Below, in pieces: positions 17,876-26,335 of a DNA stretch of 43,022 nt. Positions within the stretch are counted from its first letter, which is position 1; each line of letters starts with the position of its first letter. A model generated the notes under the pieces. It did no database searches. It worked only from the letters and a program-made list of their open reading frames with translations, and was not told the DNA's origin. Origin of the DNA: Gemmatimonadota bacterium (lineage in GTDB: Bacteria; Gemmatimonadota; Gemmatimonadetes; Palauibacterales; KS3-K002); NCBI GenBank assembly GCA_020344015.1, contig CP070812.1, forward strand, positions 1,014,473 through 1,057,494, in the 5' to 3' direction. The translations under genes and the position numbers were made by a program.

Positions 17876-17886
17876 GATCCGGCCCC

Positions 17887-19077
17887 TTACCTGATCGCAG
17901 GCAGCACGTATAGTCGCATCAGCTCGTCGTATGTCAGCAGCGGAGCCGCCCAGTAGGCACCGCCGGTGAACACGGCCACCATGTCGTACTCTGGTAGCAC
18001 GATAATGGCTTGCTCCCCCCAGCCGGACGCGGCGTAGGCGCCGGCCCCGTATTGCGCGGTCATCGGCCACCACCCGTAGCTGTATCCCTGATGGCCGTGC
18101 CACGGGGTCGTGAAGGTGAAGTAGCGTGACGCGGACGCCTCGACCCATTCGGGTGGCAGAATCTGCTCACCTTCCCAGACGCCGCCCTGGAGGTAAAGTT
18201 GACCGAGCTTCGCCATATCGCGCAGGCGTAGGCTTACGTCGCCGGACGCGTAGACGAAGTCCGGCCGGAGGACCCACCAGGAGAAGTCCGTAATACCCAA
18301 CGGTGTGAACAGGTACTCCTGGGAGAAATGATCCAGACGTAGACTACCGGCCCGGGCGACGACCTCACCCAGGACGTTCGTCGAACCACCGCTGTAGTTG
18401 AATTGTGTCCCGGGATCCGTCACGACCGGTCTCTCCAGAACGAAGCGGACGAGATCGCCGGGGTAGCTTAGCCACTTCATGAGGTCGTTTCTCGGATCGC
18501 CGATGGGATAGGTCCACTCATCCCATTCCAGGCCGGCCGACATGGTCACCAGGTGTTTTAGCGTGATCTCGCTCTTCTGGCCGACATCCAGATCGGCCAA
18601 CTCGGGGAAGAAGTCGAATACCCGTTCATCGGCGCTTGCGATGAACCCCTCGCCGATCGCTATCCCCAGAAGCGTCGCCGTGACGCTCTTGGCGACGGAA
18701 GACAGACAGTGTTTCCTCTCTCTGTGATACGTTACCGGCACCTCGCCGTATGTCGGGTGGGTGAATCCGGAGAAGTACTCCTCGAATACAAGCTTGTTAT
18801 TCACGACGATCACGATGCCGTGGACCAAGTGCCTCGGAGTGTCGCGCAACCTGTTCATCAGGTTTTCGAGTGAGGCCGGATCCATCCCCACATCGGCGAG
18901 TGACGCTGTCTCCCACCCATCATCCACCTGCTCCGGGACCCTGTAGACGTAGTCGGGAGGACCAGGATAGCCCGTCGGCGCGCCATCGTCCCCGCAGGCA
19001 CTGAGTACGGCGAGGGCTATGAGGACGAACGTCCTCTGTGTTCTGACGGATACGAAGCGATGCATCGACCTGCCCAT
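17887..19077 (-). CDS. serine-hydrolase lipoprotein, paralog 2 of 3
   Basis: A 396-residue relative of its two neighbours. Signal peptide ends at lipobox VLSAC (Cys28); catalytic SxxK is SSVAK (Ser127, Lys130); the second motif is FNYSGGS, where Asn-Ser of the paralogs is Ser-Gly; the third region is GWGEQA. The start ATG has AAGGAG eight bases upstream. The stop lies 11 bases before paralog 1, so they are co-transcribed. It is the most diverged of the three, notably in the third motif, which may mean a different substrate. Confidence 0.9.
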   Translation of the reverse strand: MGRSMHRFVSVRTQRTFVLIALAVLSACGDDGAPTGYPGPPDYVYRVPEQVDDGWETASLADVGMDPASLENLMNRLRDTPRHLVHGIVIVVNNKLVFEEYFSGFTHPTYGEVPVTYHRERKHCLSSVAKSVTATLLGIAIGEGFIASADERVFDFFPELADLDVGQKSEITLKHLVTMSAGLEWDEWTYPIGDPRNDLMKWLSYPGDLVRFVLERPVVTDPGTQFNYSGGSTNVLGEVVARAGSLRLDHFSQEYLFTPLGITDFSWWVLRPDFVYASGDVSLRLRDMAKLGQLYLQGGVWEGEQILPPEWVEASASRYFTFTTPWHGHQGYSYGWWPMTAQYGAGAYAASGWGEQAIIVLPEYDMVAVFTGGAYWAAPLLTYDELMRLYVLPAIR

Positions 19078-19094
19078 GATTTCGGCTCCTTGGT

Positions 19095-20312
19095 CTAGGG
19101 CACTAAGGCGGGGGCGACTCCGTCAGCCTGCAGCTGCGTGGAGAGAGAGAACAGGGGCTGCAGAATGTGCGCCTCCACGAGCTCGTAGGCGTAACTGATC
19201 GACTGATCGTAATTCCCACCGGTGAGCACGACGATCAGATCCAGTTGCGAAAACGCGAACACATACTGCCCGCCGTATCCGATACCGGTGGAAGAATCCA
19301 GCAGCGTCCCGTCATCGAGCTGGAAACGGATCAGCCACCATTGATATCCGTAACAACAGTATTGCGTGTGTCGCCGCAGCGATTCGCTCACCCAGGACTC
19401 GCTAACGACCTGCACGCCCCCCCAACTTCCGCCGTTCAGGTAGAGCTGGCCGAACTTCGCCATGTCACGCGGGCGCAGCAACAGGCCGCCTCCAGTGTTC
19501 AGCGTCACGCCGTCGTTCGCCAAGCGCCAGAAGTAGTCGGTAATGCCGAGCGCCGCGAACAGATTACCCTCGGCGTACAGGTCCGGACGCTGGCCGGTCG
19601 CGTTCTCCACGATTCTCCCCAGCGTGAGCGAGAGCCCGCTGTTGTAGGCGAACTGGATCCCGGGATCGTAAGCCACCGGCCGCTCCAGCGTGTACCTGAT
19701 CGGGTCCGGGCTCCGCCTCATCCAGTAATGGCTGTTGTTGGGGTCGCCGTACGGGTAGGTCAGTTCATCCCATTCCAATCCCGCCGACATCGTCAGCAGG
19801 TCGTGCAGCAGCAACCGGTCCTTGTCCGGGTCGACGAAGATGTCCGCATACTCGGGCAGGTAGTCTGAGATCTGTGCCTGGGCGGCCGCGATCAGGCCGT
19901 CATCGATAGCGATGCCGATCAGTGCCGAGTTGACGCTCTTCGTCACCGAGAAGCATTCGTGCTTGGTCTCTCGGTCGTAGGCATAGAACGTGCCGCCCGA
20001 GCTGTATCCCGGGAAGTACTCCTCCAGCAGCAGCACTCCATTCCGGATGATGAGCACGCTGTGGACGTTGGGGTACGTGCCGTCCTCGACCAGGGCGACC
20101 ATCTCGCCGATCGGCTCCAGGTCGAACCCATAGTCGGAGAGATGGCCGGTGTCCCAGCCGTCGCCGGTCGCCTCGGGGACGGCGTACTGGTAACCGCCGT
20201 CTATATCGGTCGGCGAGTCGTCACCGCAGCCGATGGCGATCCCGAGGATGATGAGCGTAACGAGTCGAAAGAGGTGCAACTGGCGGGGAATTCGCGTCCG
20301 GGACGGTGCCAT
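19095..20312 (-). CDS. serine-hydrolase lipoprotein, paralog 3 of 3
   Basis: The first gene of the three-gene operon on the minus strand, 405 residues. Signal peptide with a lipobox-like LGIAIGC (Cys29); SxxK motif FSVTK (Ser122, Lys125); FAYNSGLS as second motif; GIGYGGQ as third. The ATG at 20,312 follows GAGGAGG; the frame to 20,420 adds 36 residues without a good ribosome site. The stop is 17 bases from the next gene. It is closer to paralog 1 than to paralog 2, judging by HLSDYGFDL, LLLEEYFPGY and RDMAKFGQLYLNGG. Confidence 0.9.
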   Translation of the reverse strand: MAPSRTRIPRQLHLFRLVTLIILGIAIGCGDDSPTDIDGGYQYAVPEATGDGWDTGHLSDYGFDLEPIGEMVALVEDGTYPNVHSVLIIRNGVLLLEEYFPGYSSGGTFYAYDRETKHECFSVTKSVNSALIGIAIDDGLIAAAQAQISDYLPEYADIFVDPDKDRLLLHDLLTMSAGLEWDELTYPYGDPNNSHYWMRRSPDPIRYTLERPVAYDPGIQFAYNSGLSLTLGRIVENATGQRPDLYAEGNLFAALGITDYFWRLANDGVTLNTGGGLLLRPRDMAKFGQLYLNGGSWGGVQVVSESWVSESLRRHTQYCCYGYQWWLIRFQLDDGTLLDSSTGIGYGGQYVFAFSQLDLIVVLTGGNYDQSISYAYELVEAHILQPLFSLSTQLQADGVAPALVP

Positions 20313-20645
20313 AACCGCTGCCTCCTCGAAGCCTGACAGTAGCTGTCGTCCTTTGGGGGACACTACGTAACCGCTAAGAGTGGGGATTCGCAGCGGGCTG
20401 CAACGTTTTTGGCGTTTCATACGTCATATAAGGTAGAGACAGCAGGAATAGACGTACGTGAAGGGGCCGCCGGGAGCGGCCCGGGCGACGCAAGTTGTTG
20501 ATGGGTAAGGCTTTAAGGTGGTGACTATGTCTCTAGATCTTCGAAACTCGGTACTTCATAAGGTGCGCGCCGTGCTGCGTGGCGCCTTCGAGTACCTGAT
20601 CGGGCTGTCTTACAGGTCCAGCCGGGCCTGGACAGCCTTCCTGTC
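20313..20645. other. intergenic stretch without a recognised gene
   Basis: This AT-richer stretch upstream of the serine-hydrolase operon should hold its promoter. I found only poor -10 candidates (TATATG on the minus strand near 20,420) and no -35 that fits. Frames here are shadows or short. A single TGGACA at 20,629-20,634 is not part of an 11-bp pair. Confidence 0.5.
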
Positions 20646-20673
20646 GTAACGGGAAAATAACCCCCGTCGTTAC
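20646..20673. repeat. short inverted repeat
   Basis: GTAACGGG (20646-20653) pairs with CCCGTCGTTAC (20663-20673) with one bulged C. It directly abuts the larger GC-rich hairpin that follows, and lies about 90 bases after the DUF5916 stop on the minus strand. Confidence 0.55.
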
Positions 20674-20753
20674 CGGCGCGGGGATCGGGGCAGGCGGCCT
20701 TGAGGAGGAGGCAGCCATAAAAGCCGTCAGCCCCGCTCCCCGCGCCGTTTTCT
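20674..20753 (+). terminator. GC-rich 18-bp inverted repeat, terminator-like on the + strand
   Basis: Arms 20674-20691 (starts CGGCGCGGGG) and 20730-20747 (ends CCCCGCGCCG) match at 17 of 18 positions, with a 38-base loop. TTTTCT follows on the + strand, the usual tail of an intrinsic terminator. However, no + strand gene precedes it; the neighbour that ends here (DUF5916) is on the minus strand, where there is no U-run. It may stop minus-strand transcripts as a simple hairpin, or end an unannotated + strand RNA. Confidence 0.5.
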
Positions 20754-20763
20754 ACCCCGCGTC

Positions 20764-23097
20764 TTATATCCGGAACAGGTACTGGAACTTGGCGAAGAAC
20801 TGGCGCTCGGTCTGCGTGAAGCCGCTGGGCTCGCTGTAGTCTACGTAGCCGTGCGTCGAGCCGATGTAGAACATGCTGAAGGGGTTCAGCCTGTAAGTGA
20901 TTAGCGGTTCGAAGCTGAGGGCCTTGTTGAAGTCGTCGTACTGCACCACGAGGCGGACGAAGAACTCGCGGGTGAACTGGAAGACGGTGCGGGCACGCAG
21001 GATGTAGCCGCTGAAGTACTCTTCGCCGCTGTCGCGGTCGTGTAGCTCCGAGTATTGGAGCGACGGCTGGATCACCCACTGGGTCAGCGGCTTGAGTTCG
21101 AACCAGGCCTCCACGTCGGTTCCCACACCGGGAGCGGGTGGGTCGGTGAAGCGGGCGATCCTGTCGCCGTGTCTGACCAGGAGGCCGGGCCGGACGATCT
21201 CGCTGAAGCCCGACTCTGCGATGATCGTCCAGCTACGCTGCCCTTCGAACTCGACGCCGCGGAAACGCTCTCGAGCCAATGCGTACTCGAACACGGTGAA
21301 CGTTTCACCCAGCCAGGTAATCTGAAGGTTGGCGGCGAGGACGTCGTCTTTGATGAGCCAGTCCCAGTTCCAGATCCGCTGGGCGAATAACACCGGCTGC
21401 AGCCGGTGGATCAGCCGGCTGTCGGGGAAGGACTGCAGGCCCTGGATCATCGTGAAGCGGTGGAAGTCGTTGCGGTTCTCGAAACCCAGGTCGGCCCGGA
21501 AGGTCGGGCTCGAGTTCCACAGATCGAAGTCGAAGAACCAGGTGCGCGCGTTGCGCTCGACGCTCACATACCACGCGTGTCCCCAATAGGATTCTCCGTC
21601 GTACGCCCCCGTGTATCCCTGCTTGCCGAAGCCGACGTCGCCGATCCCCTCGGTCAGCGTCGTGTCTTCCGGTTCGCGAGTGTAGCTGGCCAGCGCCTGG
21701 TACTCGAGACTGTAGTTCTCGAGGAAGCGCAGCCGCCCGTCTATGCCGCCCGTCGTTCCCGACCCGCTATTATCCTCGAGACGTCGGTCCGTCAGGATCG
21801 CGCCGACGTACGAGTCACGCCAGAATGTCTGCTGGAAACGACCGACGTTCGATAGGCTCCTCTCCGCCATACCGACGTAGCTTCGCTCCTGGAACGGCAA
21901 CAGGATCGGCGAGTTCTCGTCCAGGCCGCCCAGGTAGGCCAGCGTGGTCCGCCCCGTGCGCCCGATCAGCTTGCCGGTCACTAGCGGGTCGTTGATCTGC
22001 CGCGTGTACAGCACCTGGAAATACGACTGGAACAGGTCGCTCCCTTTCTGGAAGAAGGGCCTGCGCTCGGGGAAGAAGAGGGCGAACGTCGTGTTGACAT
22101 CGATCTGGGCGACGTCGGACTCGACCTGGCTGAAATCCGGGTTGAGCGCGAGCTCGGTCGTTATCCCCGAAGAAAACGGGTAGCGGGCGAACAGCGACAG
22201 CTCGCCGGCCGGGTCGTGGTTGTTGAAGCCCGAGCTCGGATCCTCGGTGTCCTCGATCTGGCCTGCTTGCGAGGCGATCAGCGCCGGCATTAGCTCCAGG
22301 GCGCCGCCCGGCTTGACGCCCTGGATCCCGGCGAGCGTTCCGAATTGGCAAGCCAAGCAGGGATCGTCTCGACTGATGCCGGCCCAGGTGTGTTGCGCGC
22401 GGCTGTCACGCGGCCGGGTCCGCCAGAACGTCGCTCGCCACTCCTGTACCTCGTGGTCCGGACAACGAAGGCTCTTGAACGGGATGGCCATCTCGACCCG
22501 ATAGCCGTCGTCCGTGATCTTGGCCTCGCTGTGGAAGATGATGTCGAAGCGGAAATCTTCGCCGGCGTTCGCCGACCAGCGACTGTCGGCCTGCACGCCC
22601 AGCGGGTTCGCGAACAGAAAATACGCCCACGAGGCGTCACCGTACGTGTCGAGCAGGATGCCGAAGTAGTCGTCGTTCGATATCTCGTCCCGATCGCGAA
22701 GTGAGGCGCGGATCCTACTCGGGTCGTCGTAGGCGATGAAGCCCAGGAACAGGTACTCATCGTTGTAGGTGACCAGGACCTCGCTCTCGACAGGCGGTCT
22801 CTCGCCTTCGTCCGGGTAGAAGACGGCGAAGTTGGTCGCCTGGGCCGCGCCCACCCATCCGTCGTCGTCCAGCGCGCCGTCCAGCTCGATCGGCCCGCGC
22901 GCGCGCTCGACCTGCAGCACCGGCTGTACGTTCGGCACGAACGTGTCCAGCTCCGCGGCCTCGGCGGTCCGCGGCGGCGTCTGCGCCCATGTGGGGTCCG
23001 GGGTCAGGGTCGATAGCAGGAGAAGCGCGAGCGTAGTGGGAGGAGCACACCAGGAATTACTGCGCGTGTGTGGCGCGGTCCGTGGGCTGTTGCCCAT
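20764..23097 (-). CDS. DUF5916 protein with CBM9-like N-terminal domain
   Basis: A 777-residue secreted protein. After a signal peptide (residues 1-39, ending TWAQ) comes a CBM9-like domain, seen in IELDGALDDDGWVGA, DEYLFLGFIAYDD and VEMAIPFKSLR. The C-terminal part (from about residue 290) has the FPERRPFF block and alternating aromatic strands of the DUF5916 family, and ends in FAKFQYLFRI, an aromatic C-terminus as in outer-membrane beta barrels. Probably an outer-membrane protein of unknown role. The ATG at 23,097 has AGGAG seven bases upstream. Such proteins are numerous in Gemmatimonadota and Bacteroidota, which supports the proposed host group. It stands alone between the serine hydrolases and the zinc-ribbon gene. 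Confidence 0.88.
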   Translation of the reverse strand: MGNSPRTAPHTRSNSWCAPPTTLALLLLSTLTPDPTWAQTPPRTAEAAELDTFVPNVQPVLQVERARGPIELDGALDDDGWVGAAQATNFAVFYPDEGERPPVESEVLVTYNDEYLFLGFIAYDDPSRIRASLRDRDEISNDDYFGILLDTYGDASWAYFLFANPLGVQADSRWSANAGEDFRFDIIFHSEAKITDDGYRVEMAIPFKSLRCPDHEVQEWRATFWRTRPRDSRAQHTWAGISRDDPCLACQFGTLAGIQGVKPGGALELMPALIASQAGQIEDTEDPSSGFNNHDPAGELSLFARYPFSSGITTELALNPDFSQVESDVAQIDVNTTFALFFPERRPFFQKGSDLFQSYFQVLYTRQINDPLVTGKLIGRTGRTTLAYLGGLDENSPILLPFQERSYVGMAERSLSNVGRFQQTFWRDSYVGAILTDRRLEDNSGSGTTGGIDGRLRFLENYSLEYQALASYTREPEDTTLTEGIGDVGFGKQGYTGAYDGESYWGHAWYVSVERNARTWFFDFDLWNSSPTFRADLGFENRNDFHRFTMIQGLQSFPDSRLIHRLQPVLFAQRIWNWDWLIKDDVLAANLQITWLGETFTVFEYALARERFRGVEFEGQRSWTIIAESGFSEIVRPGLLVRHGDRIARFTDPPAPGVGTDVEAWFELKPLTQWVIQPSLQYSELHDRDSGEEYFSGYILRARTVFQFTREFFVRLVVQYDDFNKALSFEPLITYRLNPFSMFYIGSTHGYVDYSEPSGFTQTERQFFAKFQYLFRI

Positions 23098-23252
23098 GGC
23101 GTCGCTCCTGTTCGGGCTGGCGGCGGCTTGGCAGGCCGGTCGCTGTTTTAGACGCCCGGTATCAGCAAAACGTTGCCGACAGAGGCACACGACCGGCCCT
23201 CACCTCGCCGTACGGCCGACCTTCGGGTGGGTTTCAGGCCCGGCCCCATAAG

Positions 23253-23278
23253 AAAACGCCGGGCCGATTGGCCCGGCG
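23253..23278 (-). terminator. intrinsic terminator of the zinc-ribbon gene
   Basis: A perfect 9-bp stem, CGCCGGGCC (23257-23265) with GGCCCGGCG (23270-23278) and loop GATT. On the minus strand it is followed by TTTTCTT. It lies about 120 bases downstream of the zinc-ribbon stop. Confidence 0.85.
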
Positions 23279-23396
23279 TGCGCGAGTGGTGGTTGTGGGC
23301 TTGTTTGGGTTCATGTCTGGAAGAGGTGACGCGCATCGCGCCGGCACGTCAGACCCTCAACCTGGGAAAACAGCTGCAACTCTTGATCTGCGTGCC

Positions 23397-23579
23397 CTAA
23401 TGATACGACACCACTTTCTGGGGCCCGCGCATCCAATCCTCGTCGTCATCGTCGATGAGATACTTGGCCTGGACTTCCGTCCAGCGGACTCGACGCTGAC
23501 AGAACTGGCAAATCACCCAGTCCTTCCCGAACCCGACCCAGACGCAGGCACCCACGTTGTGGCAGTGTGGGCATCGCAT
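23397..23579 (-). CDS. small zinc-ribbon protein
   Basis: A 60-residue protein with two CxxC knuckles, Cys3/Cys6 (MRCPHC) and Cys24/Cys27 (VICQFCQRR), the classical zinc-ribbon spacing, and an acidic tail (LIDDDDEDW). GGGAG lies a few bases upstream of the ATG at 23,579, and a clean terminator follows downstream, which together support a real gene. An ATG at 23,597 is an alternative start. Function unknown; small ribbons of this type bind nucleic acid or protein partners. Confidence 0.72.
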   Translation of the reverse strand: MRCPHCHNVGACVWVGFGKDWVICQFCQRRVRWTEVQAKYLIDDDDEDWMRGPQKVVSYH

Positions 23580-23757
23580 GATCTGCTCCCTTTCCATTTT
23601 CTTACTGCTCCACCAGGGCTGTACTGCTACTCCGTTCTCCGGCCTTAGTCTTAAGCAGGGGGTATACCAGAACGGGGCCACATGACCTAACTATCTGTAA
23701 GAAATGGGGTTACGGCGCTCGAGGCGGTCGGGAACAGGCTTCGATTCGGCGCCTTTC

Positions 23758-23773
23758 GTTACCGTACGGTAAC
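23758..23773. repeat. perfect 16-bp palindrome
   Basis: GTTACCGTACGGTAAC reads the same on both strands. A further CCGTTACCCG lies at 23,784-23,793, so GGTAAC-type half-sites recur here. It lies in the 249-bp gap between the proline dehydrogenase stop and the zinc-ribbon start, about 180 bases upstream of the latter. It may be an operator, or part of a structure at the end of the proline dehydrogenase transcript. Confidence 0.6.
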
Positions 23774-23828
23774 CGGATCGGGAACCGTTACCCGTTGCTG
23801 GACCCCCCAGGGGGCGGGCTCGGGACGG

Positions 23829-24758
23829 CTAGCCGAGGAGGTTGCGGAGTAGGACGAGGACGTTGGCCGGCCGTTCGGCCAGTCGCCGCACGTACCACGG
23901 AAACCAAGACTCGCCGTAGCTGATCAGGACGCGCACCCGGAAGCCCTGGTCGGCGAGTTGGAGCTGGAGCTGACGTTGGATCCCGTAGAGCATCTGGATC
24001 TCGAAAGCGTCTTTTGGCAAGCCGAGTCTGACGGCACGCTCCTGTATGCCATCGATCATCTCGGGGTCGTGCGTTCCGAAGAAGACGCGGAGGTCGCTTC
24101 CGTCGGCGAGCTTGCCGAGCAGCGTGTCGGTGTGCTCGAGGAAGGCGGCGTCCAAGGCGCGCTTGCCGCGGCAGGCGACATCGCGGGGCTCTGTGTAGGC
24201 GCCTTTCACCAGGCGAATAGTCGGGGCGAGAGGAAGCAGCGACTCGATGTCGCTGGCTGTCCGGAAGAGGTACCCCTGGATGCAAACGGCGACGTTGCGA
24301 TGCTCGGCTCGGATGCGGCGGTAGATATCGAGGGTGCCGTCGACGAAGGGGCTGTCTTCCATATCGATGGCGACGGTGCGGCCCAGCTCGTCGGCCCGCT
24401 CGGCCAGACGTCTGATCCGCCCGTAGGTGCCCTCGAGGTCCAGCTCGATGCCGAAGTGCGTGGGTTTGACCGAGATGTCGGAGTCGTAGCCTCGTTCGGC
24501 TATGCGATCCAGGGTGCCCAGGAAGTGACGCGTTACCTCCTCCGCCTCGTCTTGCGTCTTCACGTGCTCGCCGAGGAGCGTGAGGATCGTGGGAATCCCG
24601 TTCTGACGAAGCTTCGCGGTGGCGTCGAGCGCCGGGTCTACGTCCTCGCCGGGCAGGAAGCGCTGCACGGCTTTCTGGGTGAACTTTCGCCGCGTCAGCT
24701 GATCGGCGAGCCACTCGTTGGTCGAGATTCTTAGGAGGATCTCCCGGGTCAGCCCCAT
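23829..24758 (-). CDS. proline dehydrogenase, single-domain
   Basis: A 309-residue FAD enzyme that oxidises proline to pyrroline-5-carboxylate, the size of monofunctional bacterial enzymes (PutB/FadM type) and without the DNA-binding or P5C dehydrogenase domains of PutA. It has the TIM-barrel blocks VAIDMEDSPFVDGTLDIYR, VCIQGYLFRT, IRLVKGAYTEP, FFGTHDP, EIQMLYGI and the C-terminal substrate-binding YGESWFPWYVRRLAERPAN, with the paired arginines that hold the proline carboxylate. The P5C dehydrogenase is not here. The start lies 16 bases after the stop of the MBL/rhodanese gene, so they may be co-transcribed. Confidence 0.96.
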   Translation of the reverse strand: MGLTREILLRISTNEWLADQLTRRKFTQKAVQRFLPGEDVDPALDATAKLRQNGIPTILTLLGEHVKTQDEAEEVTRHFLGTLDRIAERGYDSDISVKPTHFGIELDLEGTYGRIRRLAERADELGRTVAIDMEDSPFVDGTLDIYRRIRAEHRNVAVCIQGYLFRTASDIESLLPLAPTIRLVKGAYTEPRDVACRGKRALDAAFLEHTDTLLGKLADGSDLRVFFGTHDPEMIDGIQERAVRLGLPKDAFEIQMLYGIQRQLQLQLADQGFRVRVLISYGESWFPWYVRRLAERPANVLVLLRNLLG

Positions 24759-24774
24759 GGCTCGATTCTACGAA

Positions 24775-26220
24775 TCACCCGCCTCCCGCACCAGAGCGCT
24801 CCACTGGTCGCCCGTCCGTCACCCAGGCCTGAATCCCGCCCTTCAGGCTCACCACGTTCGAGATGCCCTGCGCTTGCAGCAGACTGGCGCCGATCGCCGA
24901 GCGCCATCCCGTCTGGCAGTGCAACACCATAGTGCCCTCGCGCGGCAGCTCGTCCAGTCGCTCGGTCAGGTAGCCGAGCGGGATGTTGGGGACACCGGGA
25001 ATGTGGAAGGCCTCCCACTCCGTTAGCCCGCGGACATCGATCACGGCCACGTCGCCGACCGTCATTCGGTCAGCCAGCTCGCCCGAGTCGACCTCGGTCG
25101 TCGTGCCGAGCTTGCGTCCTTCCGCAGCCCAGGTAGCGATCGCGGCGCCGCCGAAGTAACCGCCGATGCGGTCGAGTCCGATCATAATCAGATCCCGCGC
25201 CGCCTCATCGATCGCCCGGGGCTCGGCCTCTTCCTCGACGATCAGGTAGAACTCCTTGTCGAAGGGTATCAGCCATCCTGCCCACGTCGTAAAAGAGCGA
25301 TCGAGCGGGATGTTGATGGCCCCAGGCACGTGACCCTCAGCGAAGTCGCCGCTGTGCCGGGTGTCGACGACCAGCGCGCCCGAGCTCAAAAGATCGGGCA
25401 GGCGCGACTCGGGTAGCCGCTCCGGTCGACGGTAACCCCCCAGGATGCGCGGGCCTTCCTTATTGATCCGCTTCATCTCGGCGAAGTACCTGGGTGGCTC
25501 TGGCTGGCCGGCCAGCACCGCCTGCACGAATGCCGACTCGTCGTCCAGCGAGAGGGCCCAGTTGAACATCCTCTCGTAGCCCAACGTCGATTGCGGAACT
25601 GCGCCGAGCGCCTTGCCGCAGGCCGATCCGGCACCGTGCCCCGGCCAGAGCTGCAGGTAGTCCGGAAGTTCCTTGAAGCGCTTGAGCGAGTCGAAGAGCG
25701 TGCGGGCCGCCTCTTCCATCGTGTCCTCGAAACCTGCTGCCCGCTCCAGTAGGTCGGGCCGCCCCACGTCGCCCACGAACACGAAGTCGCCGGTGAACAC
25801 CCCCATCGGCTCGGTCGCGCCCGCCGTATCGGTGAGGAGGAAGCACATGTGCTCGGGGGTGTGACCCGGCGTGTGCAGCGCCTCCAGCAGCACATTGCCC
25901 ACCTTGAACCTGTCACCGCCCTTCAGGGCTATGGCGCCCTCGCCGATGCCGAACTCGTACTTCCAGTCCGCGTCACCTTCGTCCGACAGATACATCCGGG
26001 CTCCGGTACGCTTCGCCAATTCGCGCGTTCCGGAAGCGTAGTCGGCGTGGATGTGCGTCTCGGTCACGTGCGTGATTCGCAAGCCCTCCTGCTCCGCCGC
26101 TTGCACGTAACACTCCACATCGCGGTGCGGGTCGACGACCAGCGCCTCACCCGTCGCCTGGCAACCAACCAGGTAGCTGGCCTGGGCGAGCTTGTCGTCG
26201 TAGAAACGCCTTAATAGCAT
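24775..26220 (-). CDS. metallo-beta-lactamase fold protein with two rhodanese domains
   Basis: A 481-residue protein. The N-terminal part is an MBL fold with the metal-binding THIHADY (His56, His58, Asp60; the next residue is Tyr61 where many members have His) and LHTPGHTPEH. Two rhodanese domains follow. The first (about 285-370) has no cysteine in its active-site loop and is probably inactive. The second (about 385-481) has HCQTGWRS with Cys435. The layout matches bacterial persulfide-dioxygenase or sulfurtransferase relatives that act on glutathione or other persulfides. GGGAG precedes the ATG at 26,220. The downstream TauE/SafE-type sulfite exporter on the same strand supports a role in sulfur oxidation. 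Confidence 0.92.
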   Translation of the reverse strand: MLLRRFYDDKLAQASYLVGCQATGEALVVDPHRDVECYVQAAEQEGLRITHVTETHIHADYASGTRELAKRTGARMYLSDEGDADWKYEFGIGEGAIALKGGDRFKVGNVLLEALHTPGHTPEHMCFLLTDTAGATEPMGVFTGDFVFVGDVGRPDLLERAAGFEDTMEEAARTLFDSLKRFKELPDYLQLWPGHGAGSACGKALGAVPQSTLGYERMFNWALSLDDESAFVQAVLAGQPEPPRYFAEMKRINKEGPRILGGYRRPERLPESRLPDLLSSGALVVDTRHSGDFAEGHVPGAINIPLDRSFTTWAGWLIPFDKEFYLIVEEEAEPRAIDEAARDLIMIGLDRIGGYFGGAAIATWAAEGRKLGTTTEVDSGELADRMTVGDVAVIDVRGLTEWEAFHIPGVPNIPLGYLTERLDELPREGTMVLHCQTGWRSAIGASLLQAQGISNVVSLKGGIQAWVTDGRPVERSGAGGG

Positions 26221-26247
26221 GCTTCGTTCTCCCTGCACGTCAGTCTT

Positions 26248-26330
26248 GCAGTAGGCAGTAGGCGGTAGGCGGTGACACGTGGGATCCAAGTTCTGCGTTA
26301 CCGCCTACTGCCCACCGCTCACCGCCCACC
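26248..26330. repeat. palindromic repeat built of GTAGGC / GCCTAC units
   Basis: The left part (26248-26275) is three tandem variants of GCAGTAGGC or GCGGTAGGC. The right part (26298-26330) is the complement in kind. GCAGTAGGCGGTA (26255-26267) pairs perfectly with TACCGCCTACTGC (26299-26311), and GGCGGTGA (26268-26275) can pair with TCACCGCC (26319-26326). It fills the 115-bp gap between the MBL/rhodanese and TauE genes. A related fragment, GCGGTAGGCAGAAGGC, occurs at 36,600-36,615 after the fasciclin gene. It resembles dispersed palindromic elements of high-GC bacteria. Confidence 0.7.
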
Positions 26331-26335
26331 TTCTG

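Noticed and set aside
20629..20634. TGGACA near the serine-hydrolase operon as a further light operator
   Set aside because: It is a single copy with no partner at 11 bp and is not near a promoter.
23788..24714. Alternative minus-strand frame of 308 residues over proline dehydrogenase
   Set aside because: Arg- and Ala-rich composition typical of a shadow frame; the true frame has all proline dehydrogenase motifs.
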